In this document: one piece after another, positions 52,884 to 62,787 of the stretch | Layout: the number at the start of each line of letters is the position of its first letter | Numbering within the stretch: position 1 is the stretch's first letter | DNA from: Peptococcaceae bacterium SCADC1_2_3 | GTDB taxonomy: Bacteria > Bacillota > Desulfotomaculia > Desulfotomaculales > Nap2-2B | Direction of reading: 5' to 3' | Length of the DNA: 64,000 nucleotides | NCBI GenBank assembly: GCA_000681355.2 | Contig: JJNX02000001.1 | Coordinates: forward strand, 1-64,000 | Notes under the pieces: generated by a model | The model's input: only the letters and a program-made list of their open reading frames with translations | What the model was told of the DNA's origin: nothing | The model's database searches: none | Position numbers and translations under genes: made by a program

Positions 52884-54653
52884 TCAAGTACTTAAGACCT
52901 GTTCCTTATGCGGCAACTCCAAACCTCTTTTGGTATAATGGGTATGGAGAAGCTTATGAGATTTGTGCCCTAGCGGTTCCTTCAGAAATTTATCATAGGC
53001 TTCTTTAATAGCGGGATTTTCATGAGATTGACGGAATTCCCGTACTTCAGCGTCATCTAAATAAAGAGCCTCCGCACGAAGTATCCGGATTTCATTATTT
53101 GTAGGGATGGGTTCTCCACCGCCGGCTACACATCCTCCCGGGCAAGCCATAATCTCAACAAAATGATAACCGCTCTTTCCTTCCCGAATTTGGTCCATGA
53201 TTTTGCGGGCGTTCCCCAAACTATGGGCTACAGCCACCTTAACATTCCCTAGTTCTCCCACGGGAACTGTAGCTTCCTTCACTCCCTCCAGCCCACGTAC
53301 GGGCTTTATGTTAAGATCTTTCAGGTTTTCCCCTGTGACCACGGCATAAACGGTGCGCAGGGCTGCCTCCATAACACCACCTGTGGCACCGAAGATTGTG
53401 GCCGCACCCGTATATTGACCCATAGGAGCATCGTAAGCTTCATTAGGAAGATTGATAAAATCAATCCCCGCTTCTTTAATCATCCGGGCCAGTTCCCTAG
53501 TGGTTAACACGTAATCTACATCGCGGTACCCGCTATCGCACATCTCGGGTCTTTGAGCCTCAAATTTTTTTGCGGTACAGGGCATAATGGAAACCACCAC
53601 CATGTCTTTTGGATCAATGCCGGCATATTCGGCGTAATAAGTTTTCGCCATAGCTCCAAACATTTGCTGCGGAGATTTGCAGGTTGATAAGTGCTCCAAA
53701 AGGTCGGGATAAAAGTGCTCACAAAACTTTATCCATCCAGGACTACAGGAAGTAATCATAGGAAGTACTCCCCCTGTTTTGACTCTTTTCAGAAGCTCGT
53801 TTCCTTCCTCTATAATGGTGAGGTCGGCAGCAAAGTTTGTATCGAAAACCTTATCAAACCCGAGCCTGCGAAGGGCGGCAATCATCTTCCCTGTAACCAA
53901 AGAGCCGGGAGGCATCCCAAATTCCTCTCCCAAGGCAGCGCGTATAGCCGGGGCCTCTTGCACTACCACGTGCTTTGAGGGATCCTGAAGTACCTTACAA
54001 ACCTCGTCCACATCGTCTTTCTCGTAAAGGGCACCGACGGGACAGACCATAACGCATTGACCACAGTTAGTACAATTTGTCTCGTTAAGAGGAAGATTAA
54101 AGGCTGGCACCACTCTTACATCACTTCCTCTCCAGGCAGCAGTCAGGACATCAACTGTCTGAATAGATTCACAGACGGTAATGCAACGATGACAGTTAAT
54201 ACATTTTCTGCTATCCCGAACAATAGAAAGGCTAGACCGGTCAATCATTTCTTCGACGTTGAAAACAGGATATTCGAACCTCACTGTTTTTACGCCAACC
54301 TGCTCCGCCACCTTTTGAAGCTCACAATTACCGCCTCTGATGCAAAAATTGCACTCTGGTGGATGGTTTGCCAAAAGAAGCTCCACAGTCATTCTTCTTG
54401 CCTTGCGGACCCGCTCCGTGTTTGTCCGGACAACCATACCCTCATTAACAGGGTATACACAAGACGCAACCAGGTTAGGCATTTTTTCAACCTCTACAAC
54501 ACAAACCCGGCAAGCGCCAGGGGTGTGTTCAATCTCAGGATAGGCACACAAGGTTGGTATTTTAATGCCTGCTTTTTTTGCCGCTTCTAACACGGTGCTG
54601 TCCGGTTCCGCTTCTACTTTGATATTATCTATAGTTATGTTTACTGATGACAT
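52884..54653 (-). CDS. hydA: NADH-dependent [FeFe] hydrogenase catalytic subunit (group A, HydA)
   Basis: TSCSPGW, MPCTAKKFE, EIMACPGGCVAGGGEP H-cluster motifs; N-terminal 2Fe-2S and 4Fe-4S; start reassigned to ATG at 54653. Confidence 0.95.
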   Translation of the reverse strand: MSSVNITIDNIKVEAEPDSTVLEAAKKAGIKIPTLCAYPEIEHTPGACRVCVVEVEKMPNLVASCVYPVNEGMVVRTNTERVRKARRMTVELLLANHPPECNFCIRGGNCELQKVAEQVGVKTVRFEYPVFNVEEMIDRSSLSIVRDSRKCINCHRCITVCESIQTVDVLTAAWRGSDVRVVPAFNLPLNETNCTNCGQCVMVCPVGALYEKDDVDEVCKVLQDPSKHVVVQEAPAIRAALGEEFGMPPGSLVTGKMIAALRRLGFDKVFDTNFAADLTIIEEGNELLKRVKTGGVLPMITSCSPGWIKFCEHFYPDLLEHLSTCKSPQQMFGAMAKTYYAEYAGIDPKDMVVVSIMPCTAKKFEAQRPEMCDSGYRDVDYVLTTRELARMIKEAGIDFINLPNEAYDAPMGQYTGAATIFGATGGVMEAALRTVYAVVTGENLKDLNIKPVRGLEGVKEATVPVGELGNVKVAVAHSLGNARKIMDQIREGKSGYHFVEIMACPGGCVAGGGEPIPTNNEIRILRAEALYLDDAEVREFRQSHENPAIKEAYDKFLKEPLGHKSHKLLHTHYTKRGLELPHKEQVLST

Positions 54654-54672
54654 CAATATTTTCTCCTCTCCA

Positions 54673-57600
54673 TTAAATTTCTGCATCACATCGCAGGCAG
54701 CGACACGCTTCCCGGATGGCCTCTTCCCGGATGAAACCAAGTTCTACTTCATCGAAACTATTTCGCCTGGCAGCACCTTTTATTTCCGGCATTTTTGTTT
54801 GAGGACATTCCTTTACCTCTTCATCGATGATAAGCGGGATGTCAATCTCCTTTTCCGAAGGTGCTTCATATAATGGTTCTCCATTGCTTATCCTGATAGT
54901 GTTATCAATATCTTTTGCCGCCCTATGTCCCGCGGCAATCGCCCCAATCACCGTATCCGGCCCTGTAACGGCATCTCCGCCCGCAAAGAATTTAGGATTT
55001 GTTGTTTGGGATTTACTCCCGCTTGCCAACTCAAAACAGTCCCATTTATTAACTTTCACGCCGCTATTATCAGGAACAAAAGTCAGATCTGATACCTGAC
55101 CGATGGCAGCGATGACAGTATCCACACTAAGCGTGAATTCGGAACCTTCAATAGATACAGGTTTTTTTCTTCCGCTTCGGTCAAAATCACCAAGCTTCAT
55201 CCGTTGACAGGTAATCCCACTTACCTTTCCATTGTCTTCGTCAATCTTAACAGGAGCCACTAAGTACTCAATCTTGACCCCCTCTTCTTCCGCCGCTTCA
55301 ATTTCCTCTATTGCCGCAGGCATATCTTGCCTTAGACGACGGTAAAGAATAGTAACTTCAACACCTAAACGAACGGCACAACGGGCGGCATCAATAGCTG
55401 AATTTCCACCACCAATTACGGCCACTCTTGCGCCAAGTGTTTTTTCACCTTTCAACCAGGCGTCTTCATAGGTATTAAAATCCCTTAGAAATTCAACCCC
55501 ACCATAAACGCCCTTGATGTCCTCTCCTTCAGCTCCCATTTTCTGGCTCTTATGCGCGCCAGGAGCTAAGTAAATATAATCGAATTCTTCGTTAACTTTT
55601 TCAAAAGAAATATTTTTTCCCACGCGCGTGTTGCACTTGATCTCCACGCCTAGCGCCCGAATGTTGTCAATCTCTTGACTCAAAATGTTGCGGGGAAGCC
55701 TGTAAGCAGGGATTGCCCAGCGAAGCATCCCCCCGGGTTCTGAAAGTTCTTCAAATACAACCACTTTATAACCCCGCTGCGCCAAGTCTCGCGCTGCTGT
55801 CAAACCGGCAGGGCCCGCGCCAACCACGGCAATCCTTTCTTTTCTGGTTACAGGAACCGGTTCTATTTTAGGTCTTGCCGCATTATCGGTAATAAACCGC
55901 TTTAGATGCTTGATGGCAACCGGCTCGTCCACCTGTCCCCTTCGACACTTTGACTGGCATTTGTGGTCACAAACCCTTCCGCAAACAGAAGGAAAAGGAT
56001 TGGTTTTTAGGAGAATCTTGTAAGCCTCTTCAAAACGTTCTGCCCGCACTAAAGCAATGTAAGACGGGATATCCATTTCAACCGGACAGGTATGCTGACA
56101 GGGCGACTTAAATAAAGCAGCACAAACTGCCGCGGGACAACGCTTATCCCTTATATGGGCCTCATATTCATCCCTGAAATAACGGATGGTACTCAAAACA
56201 GGATTAGGAGCCGTTTGACCAAGTCCGCAAAGGGCGGAATCTTTAATGGTTCTAGCCAGTTCTTCGAGAAGCTCAATATCCCCTTCTTTACCCTTTCCTA
56301 AAGTAATGTCGGTGAGGATCTCAAGCATTCTTTTTGTTCCCTCGCGACAAGGAGTACACTTTCCACAGGATTCCTCCTGACAAAATTCCATAAAGAAACG
56401 GGCCATATCCACGGCGCATTTGTCCTCATTCATGACAATCAAGCCACCAGACCCCATAATGGCTCCCAATTCTACTACGTTTTCATAATCAACCGGTGCA
56501 TTTAAATGCTGAACGGGAATACAACCGCCTGACGGCCCGCCCAATTGAGCGGCTTTAAACTTCTTTCCACCAGGGATACCCCCTCCGATATCATATACGA
56601 TACTTCCCAGGGTGGTTCCCATGGGAACTTCTACCAAACCAATATTATTTACATCGCCTGTCAAGGCAAAAACCTTGGTCCCTTTGCTTTTTTCCGTACC
56701 CACACTGGCATACCAGGCACTACCCCTTAATATGATCTGACCAATATTAGCTAAAGTTTCTACATTGTTTAAAACACTTGGTTTCCCCCACAGTCCTGAA
56801 ACAGCCGGAAAAGGGGGCCTTGGCCTGGGCATTCCTCTATTTCCCTCAATGGAAGTCATTAAAGCCGTTTCTTCCCCACAGACAAAGGCTCCCGCCCCCT
56901 GGTAAATTTCAAGATCAAAATCAAAACCGGTTCCTAAAATATCCTTTCCCAAAAGTCCATATTCTTTTGCTTGAGTGATGGCAATATTCAAACGTTGAAT
57001 AGCCAGTGGATATTCGGCACGACAGTAAATGTAACCTTGATGAGCATCAATAGCTTTAGCGGCAATAACCATACCCTCAATAACAGCATGGGGATCAGCT
57101 TCAAGGACACTTCTGTCCATGAAGGCACCAGGGTCACCCTCATCGGCATTACAAAGGACATATTTTACATCCCCCTTGGACTGGAAGGCAAACTTCCACT
57201 TAAGACCGGTGGGAAAACCTGCTCCGCCTCTTCCTCGTAATCCTGAGTCCAAAACTTCTTTGATAATTTCTTCTGAGGACATGTCAGATAAGGCCTTAGC
57301 CATCCCGGCATAACCATCCCTGGCAATGTACTCATCAATTTTTTCCGGGTCGATAAGACCTCTATTTCTCAATACCCTTAATTCCTGAAGAGCAAAAAAG
57401 GGTATCTCCTGCATGGTGGGAATGACTTCTTCTGTGGTTGGTTCTTTATAAAGGAGCCTCTGTAAAAGCCTTCCTTTAACGAGATGTTCTTCAACTAATT
57501 CCGGAATATCCTCTGGCTTGATCAACGTATAAATGACGCCTTCCGGATAGACCACCATAATAGGACCCAAGGCACAAAATCCATTACAACCAGTTTCGAC

Positions 57601-57729
57601 AATTTTAATTTCTTCTGAAAGATTTTTTTTATCCAGCTCGGCAATCAAAGCCTTCTTTACGGCAAGACTTCCAGAAGCATGGCAACCTGTTCCTCCGCAA
57701 AGCAATAAATGTGCACGAAACACCTTCAA
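54673..57729 (-). CDS. NuoF-like (HydB) subunit fused to GltD-like FAD/NAD(P) oxidoreductase
   Basis: GRGGAGFPTGLKWKF, CGEETALMTSIEGNRGMPRPRPPFPA, CGKCTPCREG; then AVVGAGPAGLTAARDLAQRGY...GGGNSAIDAARCAVRLG...ACRCLRCD. Confidence 0.93.
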   Translation of the reverse strand: MKVFRAHLLLCGGTGCHASGSLAVKKALIAELDKKNLSEEIKIVETGCNGFCALGPIMVVYPEGVIYTLIKPEDIPELVEEHLVKGRLLQRLLYKEPTTEEVIPTMQEIPFFALQELRVLRNRGLIDPEKIDEYIARDGYAGMAKALSDMSSEEIIKEVLDSGLRGRGGAGFPTGLKWKFAFQSKGDVKYVLCNADEGDPGAFMDRSVLEADPHAVIEGMVIAAKAIDAHQGYIYCRAEYPLAIQRLNIAITQAKEYGLLGKDILGTGFDFDLEIYQGAGAFVCGEETALMTSIEGNRGMPRPRPPFPAVSGLWGKPSVLNNVETLANIGQIILRGSAWYASVGTEKSKGTKVFALTGDVNNIGLVEVPMGTTLGSIVYDIGGGIPGGKKFKAAQLGGPSGGCIPVQHLNAPVDYENVVELGAIMGSGGLIVMNEDKCAVDMARFFMEFCQEESCGKCTPCREGTKRMLEILTDITLGKGKEGDIELLEELARTIKDSALCGLGQTAPNPVLSTIRYFRDEYEAHIRDKRCPAAVCAALFKSPCQHTCPVEMDIPSYIALVRAERFEEAYKILLKTNPFPSVCGRVCDHKCQSKCRRGQVDEPVAIKHLKRFITDNAARPKIEPVPVTRKERIAVVGAGPAGLTAARDLAQRGYKVVVFEELSEPGGMLRWAIPAYRLPRNILSQEIDNIRALGVEIKCNTRVGKNISFEKVNEEFDYIYLAPGAHKSQKMGAEGEDIKGVYGGVEFLRDFNTYEDAWLKGEKTLGARVAVIGGGNSAIDAARCAVRLGVEVTILYRRLRQDMPAAIEEIEAAEEEGVKIEYLVAPVKIDEDNGKVSGITCQRMKLGDFDRSGRKKPVSIEGSEFTLSVDTVIAAIGQVSDLTFVPDNSGVKVNKWDCFELASGSKSQTTNPKFFAGGDAVTGPDTVIGAIAAGHRAAKDIDNTIRISNGEPLYEAPSEKEIDIPLIIDEEVKECPQTKMPEIKGAARRNSFDEVELGFIREEAIREACRCLRCDAEI

Positions 57730-57826
57730 CTGGGTATCATCCTCCTTATCTCAATTTTTTGGAGTCATTCTCGTATAAAAGTCTGATAAAACTAAGGGCA
57801 TAATGCCGTGATGCATCACATTTTTA

Positions 57827-58210
57827 CTACTTTATAATTTCTGCCCCTTTGGCCAGAACAAATGGGGTTTGAACCTCTCCCTGTAAAATATGTCTTTTGA
57901 AAACCTGTCTCATCTTGTTTGCATTCATATATTCGTACTTAATTGGCTCCTGTTCCATAGCTTCCACAGTAACCAAAGGTTCCCTGCTGCACAACCCCAT
58001 GCACCCAGATGTTGTCACCATAACATCCGTTACGCCTGCCTCCTCAATCTCCTGTATCAGCGCGCTCATAACCTCCCTTGCCCCGGAGACAATACCACAA
58101 GTTCCCATATGAACGGTCACCTTTACTCTCCAGGCACCATCTCTCAAGGAGGTTTCGGCGTGAACTTTTTCCTTGATCTTTCTTAAATCTTCTATCGTTA
58201 GCTTTGCCAT
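57827..58210 (-). CDS. thioredoxin-like [2Fe-2S] ferredoxin
   Basis: VTVHMGTCGIVSGAREVMSAL...VTTSGCMGLCSREP. Confidence 0.88.
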   Translation of the reverse strand: MAKLTIEDLRKIKEKVHAETSLRDGAWRVKVTVHMGTCGIVSGAREVMSALIQEIEEAGVTDVMVTTSGCMGLCSREPLVTVEAMEQEPIKYEYMNANKMRQVFKRHILQGEVQTPFVLAKGAEIIK

Positions 58211-58234
58211 AGTTACTTCCCTCCTTTTTGCTTA

Positions 58235-58729
58235 TCAATTATATTGATTTAATATCTCCTTGATTTTTGTTGGTTTTACCCTTCCGTGAACATTGTCATC
58301 CACAAGAACCATCGGTCCTAATCCACAAGCACCAACACATCTAACTGTTTCATAAGTAAACATTCTATCAGCGGTCGTTTCACCTTTTTTCACCCCATAC
58401 TCCTTCTCTATTTTTTCAGCAATAGCTTTACCCCCTCGAACATAACAGGCCGTTCCCAAGCACACGCGTACCAAATGCTTACCCCGGGGAGTCATTGTGA
58501 AAAATGAATAAAAAGTCACTACTCCATAAACACGACTCAACGGAAGATTTAATCCTTCAGCGATTCTTTTCTGGACAGAAATAGGCAAATATTCAAGGGC
58601 TACCTGAACTTCTTCCAAGACCGGAATTAATCCTCCCGGTTTACCTTTGTACTTGTTGATAATTTCATCCATTTTTGCAATATGTTCCGAAGTAAATTCT
58701 TTCAGTAGATCACCGTCGGTTGCTTTCAC
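58235..58729 (-). CDS. NuoE-like [2Fe-2S] subunit (HydC)
   Basis: LIPVLEEVQVALEYLP...VCLGTACYVRGG...CVGACGLGPMVLVDDNVHGRV. Confidence 0.94.
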   Translation of the reverse strand: MKATDGDLLKEFTSEHIAKMDEIINKYKGKPGGLIPVLEEVQVALEYLPISVQKRIAEGLNLPLSRVYGVVTFYSFFTMTPRGKHLVRVCLGTACYVRGGKAIAEKIEKEYGVKKGETTADRMFTYETVRCVGACGLGPMVLVDDNVHGRVKPTKIKEILNQYN

Positions 58730-58808
58730 GTGCTTATTCCTCCTTTATCCAAAATATAACTCACGTTTCTGCCCCTTTCTTAATTTCTTAATAATAAATT
58801 TATCTAAA

Positions 58809-59339
58809 TTATAAATTTTCGTCAAGATATATACGTAAAAACTTTATTATTTCTGGATGGTTTATGGGTACATCGCCCAACTGGGCCTTTATTTCTTTAG
58901 TATCCAGGATAAATCTATTACCATTTATTGTATAATGAAATTTAAAATCTACCTCTGGATTACTTATAACTGATACCAGGATGGTTTCTTTAATATTTCC
59001 CAATAATGGTAAATCAGGATGGTTCAAAACAAAGGAAGAATAAATTTCTGTACCTTTCCTCACCTTGCTTTTTAAATAAAAATTACCTCCGCAATGTTCT
59101 GCCGTACCCTTTAAAAGAGGAACACCTAGTCCTGTTTTCTTACCAGTTTTAGTTGAAAAAAAAGGGTCAACTACTTTTTTAGCCATCTCTTCTGACATCC
59201 CTTTTCCGTCATCCACTATCTTCATGGAAAGAAAATTTTTCTTGTTATCCCGCGTGATAAAAATACAAATATTTTTTGCTTCTGCCGTTAAAGAATTGGC
59301 TACAATGTCCATAATATGAACACAAATTTCATTTACCAT
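58809..59339 (-). CDS. GHKL/HATPase_c ATP-binding protein
   Basis: DIVANSLTAEAKNI, DDGKGMS, GKKTGLGVPLLKGTAEHCGG. Confidence 0.85.
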   Translation of the reverse strand: MVNEICVHIMDIVANSLTAEAKNICIFITRDNKKNFLSMKIVDDGKGMSEEMAKKVVDPFFSTKTGKKTGLGVPLLKGTAEHCGGNFYLKSKVRKGTEIYSSFVLNHPDLPLLGNIKETILVSVISNPEVDFKFHYTINGNRFILDTKEIKAQLGDVPINHPEIIKFLRIYLDENL

Positions 59340-59375
59340 AATTAATTAATCCTATCTTAAAATAAACACCTTAAG

Positions 59376-60113
59376 TTATTGAAACTCCAGATAACGCCCT
59401 TCTTCAAATTTTAAGGCTCTGGCTATTTCTTTAAAGCTCGGCTCTTTAAGATAAAAAACAGTTCTTCTTTTACCTATATCTATAAGGTAATGAGCATCAG
59501 AAAATGTAACAAAAGGAATACCTTTCGGGTTGACCAACGGTAAAAGTTCCTCTATTTTTTGCTTATTACGTACTTCTAAAGCATCAAAGGAAAGATTATC
59601 CGGTACATAACCCAGTTGACTGATAATACTAAAGGTCTGGCTATCTATATGAGAAGGAATTACCAGCCCCTCTTTTAACTTAACCCTGGAAACAGCATCT
59701 TCAAGTGAAATCTGGACGGAATTTAAAAGCAGCCTTTCTTCAAAGCGAATAATGTTACCATTTTCATCCACTACTACCTGGTCGCCAAAAAAAACCGGGT
59801 TATTTTTAACCGCTGGTAGGAATTCATAAATTTCTCTTTGAAAATCTAGAGCGGTCTTATAATTATCAAATAAAACTAAGAGATGAATTTCTTCCCTGGT
59901 TTGTATTTCCATACCAAATAGCACCACTAAACCAAGTTTTTTCCCTAACTCATGGACATAAATAGTATTTTCTACCATGTTATGATCGGTAATGGCAATA
60001 ATATCCAAGCCCACCTCTTTGGCCTTTTTAATAACATTTTGAGGAGACATTTCCAGGCTGGCACATGGTGAAAGGGTTGAATGGATATGAAAGTCACAAA
60101 AAAAGCCGGTCAC
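59376..60113 (-). CDS. PHP-domain protein
   Basis: DFHIHSTLSPCASLEMSPQNVIKKAKEVGLDIIAITDHN; FSDAHYLIDIG. Confidence 0.9.
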   Translation of the reverse strand: MTGFFCDFHIHSTLSPCASLEMSPQNVIKKAKEVGLDIIAITDHNMVENTIYVHELGKKLGLVVLFGMEIQTREEIHLLVLFDNYKTALDFQREIYEFLPAVKNNPVFFGDQVVVDENGNIIRFEERLLLNSVQISLEDAVSRVKLKEGLVIPSHIDSQTFSIISQLGYVPDNLSFDALEVRNKQKIEELLPLVNPKGIPFVTFSDAHYLIDIGKRRTVFYLKEPSFKEIARALKFEEGRYLEFQ

Positions 60114-60119
60114 CTCTTA

Positions 60120-60476
60120 TTAACCTCTTTTTAAAGCATTATAAATAAGACCGCTAATTTCAAAGGCCGGGCGATAATCTCTTAAAATAGCAATATTTTC
60201 ACTTTTAGCTCTTTCAATAACTTCTTGTTCTAATTCAAGCTTACGCGGAATAATGATCGCGAGAATATCTCTGAGTTTGGCCACGCCTAAAACATTTACA
60301 TGTCTTTGGATGGTAATCCAGACGGAACCTTCTTCAATATTGGCGATAACATCAGACAAAAGGTCAGAAACGTATCCCGACTTTATTTCTTTGTCCAAGT
60401 TAACCTCACCGGTTAAAGTTTCAAAACCCAATAAATTAACCAACTCGCCAAGAGTCATTATTTTCCTCCTAAGCAA
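60120..60476 (-). CDS. DRTGG-domain protein
   Basis: SGYVSDLLSDVIANIEEGSVWITIQRHVNVLGVAKLRDILAIII. Confidence 0.8.
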   Translation of the reverse strand: MLRRKIMTLGELVNLLGFETLTGEVNLDKEIKSGYVSDLLSDVIANIEEGSVWITIQRHVNVLGVAKLRDILAIIIPRKLELEQEVIERAKSENIAILRDYRPAFEISGLIYNALKRG

Positions 60477-60511
60477 TATTTATTTATGACTATTTAGGGG
60501 CCCTCTTTTGT

Positions 60512-61882
60512 TTATTCGTTAACCTTTTCTTTTTTCTTTCCCTTTGCTTTTGATGAGTTACTAACCATTGCCGGAGGCATTTTACGCGCTAAATCAAGTA
60601 CTTCTTCGGCTAAGGTTTGTACTCTTTCCCTTAACTTAAAAATACAATCAGTGTCAACAGCCAAACCCCGGATAACGTCCTCGGCCAAGGCCCGGCAGCT
60701 TGGTGCGCCACAGGCGCCACAGTCCAGACCAGGTAGTTCGTTAGTTATTTTATCTAAACGTTCCATTTTAAGCAGTGCTTTGGATACGTCTTCATCAAGC
60801 ATCATTACTGGTCTGGGCAGGATAGGTTCGGTAGAAAAAAACCTGCCTTGTTGGTAAAAATCCAACATATCTTTTTCCTGGTAATACGGCGTTTTTGCCC
60901 GGTACTTTTCAACAAAATATTTTAACTTTACCCTTCCTACAAATGGATTTTGTATACTTAAGGGACCGCCTACGCACCCCCCGGTACAAGCCCGGAGTTC
61001 AAGAAAATCAACATCTCTTAATTCGCCCCTTTCTATTTCTTCCAATAAACTTACCACATTATGAATACCGCAAACTGCTAAAATTGAACCATAATTCAAC
61101 GCTTTAGCCTCTCCGGTAATGTAACCCCAGGACATTCCAAGGCCAGTTGCTTTTTGTAAATTCTTATTTTTCTCTTTTTTATGATTTTTAGCTAATTGCT
61201 TAAGTATATCTTTGTATACCAAAGACATATTAATAACTCCATCAACGGCGGAATTTTTTATACCCGTAGGCTGTGTCATCTCGGTCACTTTAGCCGGACA
61301 AAGTGAAATAGCAAAAGCACCAATATCTTCATAAGGAATACCCTTTCTTTTTACGGCCTCTTCCTTAGCTATCCTGGCAGCTATTTCTCTAGGAGTCATA
61401 AAAGGAGATACTTGGCTTAAAAGATCGGGAAATTTAATTTGCATTAAACGTAAAACAGCAGGACAGTATGAAGAAATAAGCGGTTTTTTATACTTATTTG
61501 TACTTAAGTAATGACGGGTCATAAAAGATACTACTTCTTCTGCCAAAGCAACCTCAAAAACATCATCAAAACCGATGTTTAAAAAAGCGTCAAGAATGTT
61601 TTCCACGCTTTCCTCTTCTTTAAATTGGGCGTAAAATGTAGGACCTGGAAGAGCAATCTTATACTTAAATTCGGAAAGTTTGTCCAAGGTATCGGTAACC
61701 GCAATTTTAGCGTTATAAGGACAAACCCGGATACAATCGCCGCAATCAATGCATCGTTCTCCTATTATATGGGCTTTACCGTCGTGAACGCGAATAGCTT
61801 CTGTAGGGCACCTTTTAATACAATTTGTACAACCCATACATTTTTCATAATCAAGGGTTATTGAATGAAAGTAACTAGACAT
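60512..61882 (-). CDS. [FeFe]-hydrogenase-like protein of sensory/group C-D type with C-terminal Fes (4Fe-4S) domain
   Basis: Two N-terminal 4Fe-4S motifs; SSYCPAVLRLM, SLCPAKVTEM, ACTGGCVGGPLS; C-terminal GLDCGACGAPSCRALAEDVIRG. Confidence 0.9.
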   Translation of the reverse strand: MSSYFHSITLDYEKCMGCTNCIKRCPTEAIRVHDGKAHIIGERCIDCGDCIRVCPYNAKIAVTDTLDKLSEFKYKIALPGPTFYAQFKEEESVENILDAFLNIGFDDVFEVALAEEVVSFMTRHYLSTNKYKKPLISSYCPAVLRLMQIKFPDLLSQVSPFMTPREIAARIAKEEAVKRKGIPYEDIGAFAISLCPAKVTEMTQPTGIKNSAVDGVINMSLVYKDILKQLAKNHKKEKNKNLQKATGLGMSWGYITGEAKALNYGSILAVCGIHNVVSLLEEIERGELRDVDFLELRACTGGCVGGPLSIQNPFVGRVKLKYFVEKYRAKTPYYQEKDMLDFYQQGRFFSTEPILPRPVMMLDEDVSKALLKMERLDKITNELPGLDCGACGAPSCRALAEDVIRGLAVDTDCIFKLRERVQTLAEEVLDLARKMPPAMVSNSSKAKGKKKEKVNE

Positions 61883-61906
61883 TAAACTACTCCTACCTTA
61901 ACTTAT

Positions 61907-62425
61907 TTAATCTTTGGAAGACAAATAAACTATTGCCTCCAAAACCGTACCTACTCCTACCTGAGACTTAATATTTAATTTATGGGAACATTGTTTAATA
62001 TTAGGTAAACCCATTCCTGCTCCAAAACCCATTTCCCGTACCTCATGGGTCGCAGTTGAGTATCCTTCCTTCATGGCCATTTCTAAATCAGGAATTCCCA
62101 TTCCTGTATCTTCCGTTAAGACAACCACCTTCTCGGGAACAATAATTACTTCAAGCTCTCCGTGGGTAGCGTGAATAATAACATTCATTACGGCTTCATA
62201 AACGATGATGGCTATATTTCTAACTTCCTCCGGCCTTAAACCCAACTGTTGCAGTGTTTTTTTAACCTTTGAAGCTGCCTCTCCGGCTACACTAAAATCT
62301 TTTTCTCCTATCTTAAACTCTAGCTTAAACTGCGGTTTGCTATCTGCTTCTTTGTCCGGGTGGTTCATTGAGTAGAGTCCCTCATGCATCCCTGAAGTCC
62401 GTTCGTAAAAAGCAAACCGCAACAC
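61907..62425 (-). CDS. anti-sigma factor/RsbW-like ATPase
   Basis: EVRNIAIIVYEAVMNVIIHA, DTGMGIPDLEMAMKEG, GFGAGMGLPNIKQCSH. Confidence 0.9.
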   Translation of the reverse strand: MLRFAFYERTSGMHEGLYSMNHPDKEADSKPQFKLEFKIGEKDFSVAGEAASKVKKTLQQLGLRPEEVRNIAIIVYEAVMNVIIHATHGELEVIIVPEKVVVLTEDTGMGIPDLEMAMKEGYSTATHEVREMGFGAGMGLPNIKQCSHKLNIKSQVGVGTVLEAIVYLSSKD

Positions 62426-62724
62426 TTAAACATTAAAAAGGGGGTAGATAAAAGAGGAATATAGCTTGCTTCAGCTTTTTTAATTATTTCTTTTGCCGGT
62501 CGTTTCCCTCCTACAAACACTACTCCCACGGCATCCATTATTTCGGCGGTATGAATTACATGTTCATTAATAAGGGAAGTAATTAAGAGAGTATGAGAAC
62601 CGGCAAAAGCCAACATTTCACTCATCAGGTCACAACCAAATCCGGTCTCTGCTTCCCGCTCCAGTAAGTGCTCGCCACAAAGCACTTCAGCCTTAAGAAT
62701 CTTTTGGATGTCTTTTAAATTCAT
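62365..62724 (-). CDS. DRTGG-domain protein, second copy
   Basis: GFGCDLMSEMLAFAGSHTLLITSLINEHVIHTAEIMDAVGVVFVGGKRP. Confidence 0.8.
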   Translation of the reverse strand: MNLKDIQKILKAEVLCGEHLLEREAETGFGCDLMSEMLAFAGSHTLLITSLINEHVIHTAEIMDAVGVVFVGGKRPAKEIIKKAEASYIPLLSTPFLMFKCCGLLFTNGLQGCMRDSTQ

Positions 62725-62787
62725 AATTCTAGCCTTACTTCCCTAATTACTTTATATTTTTATTAATTCTATAAATTTATTATATGC

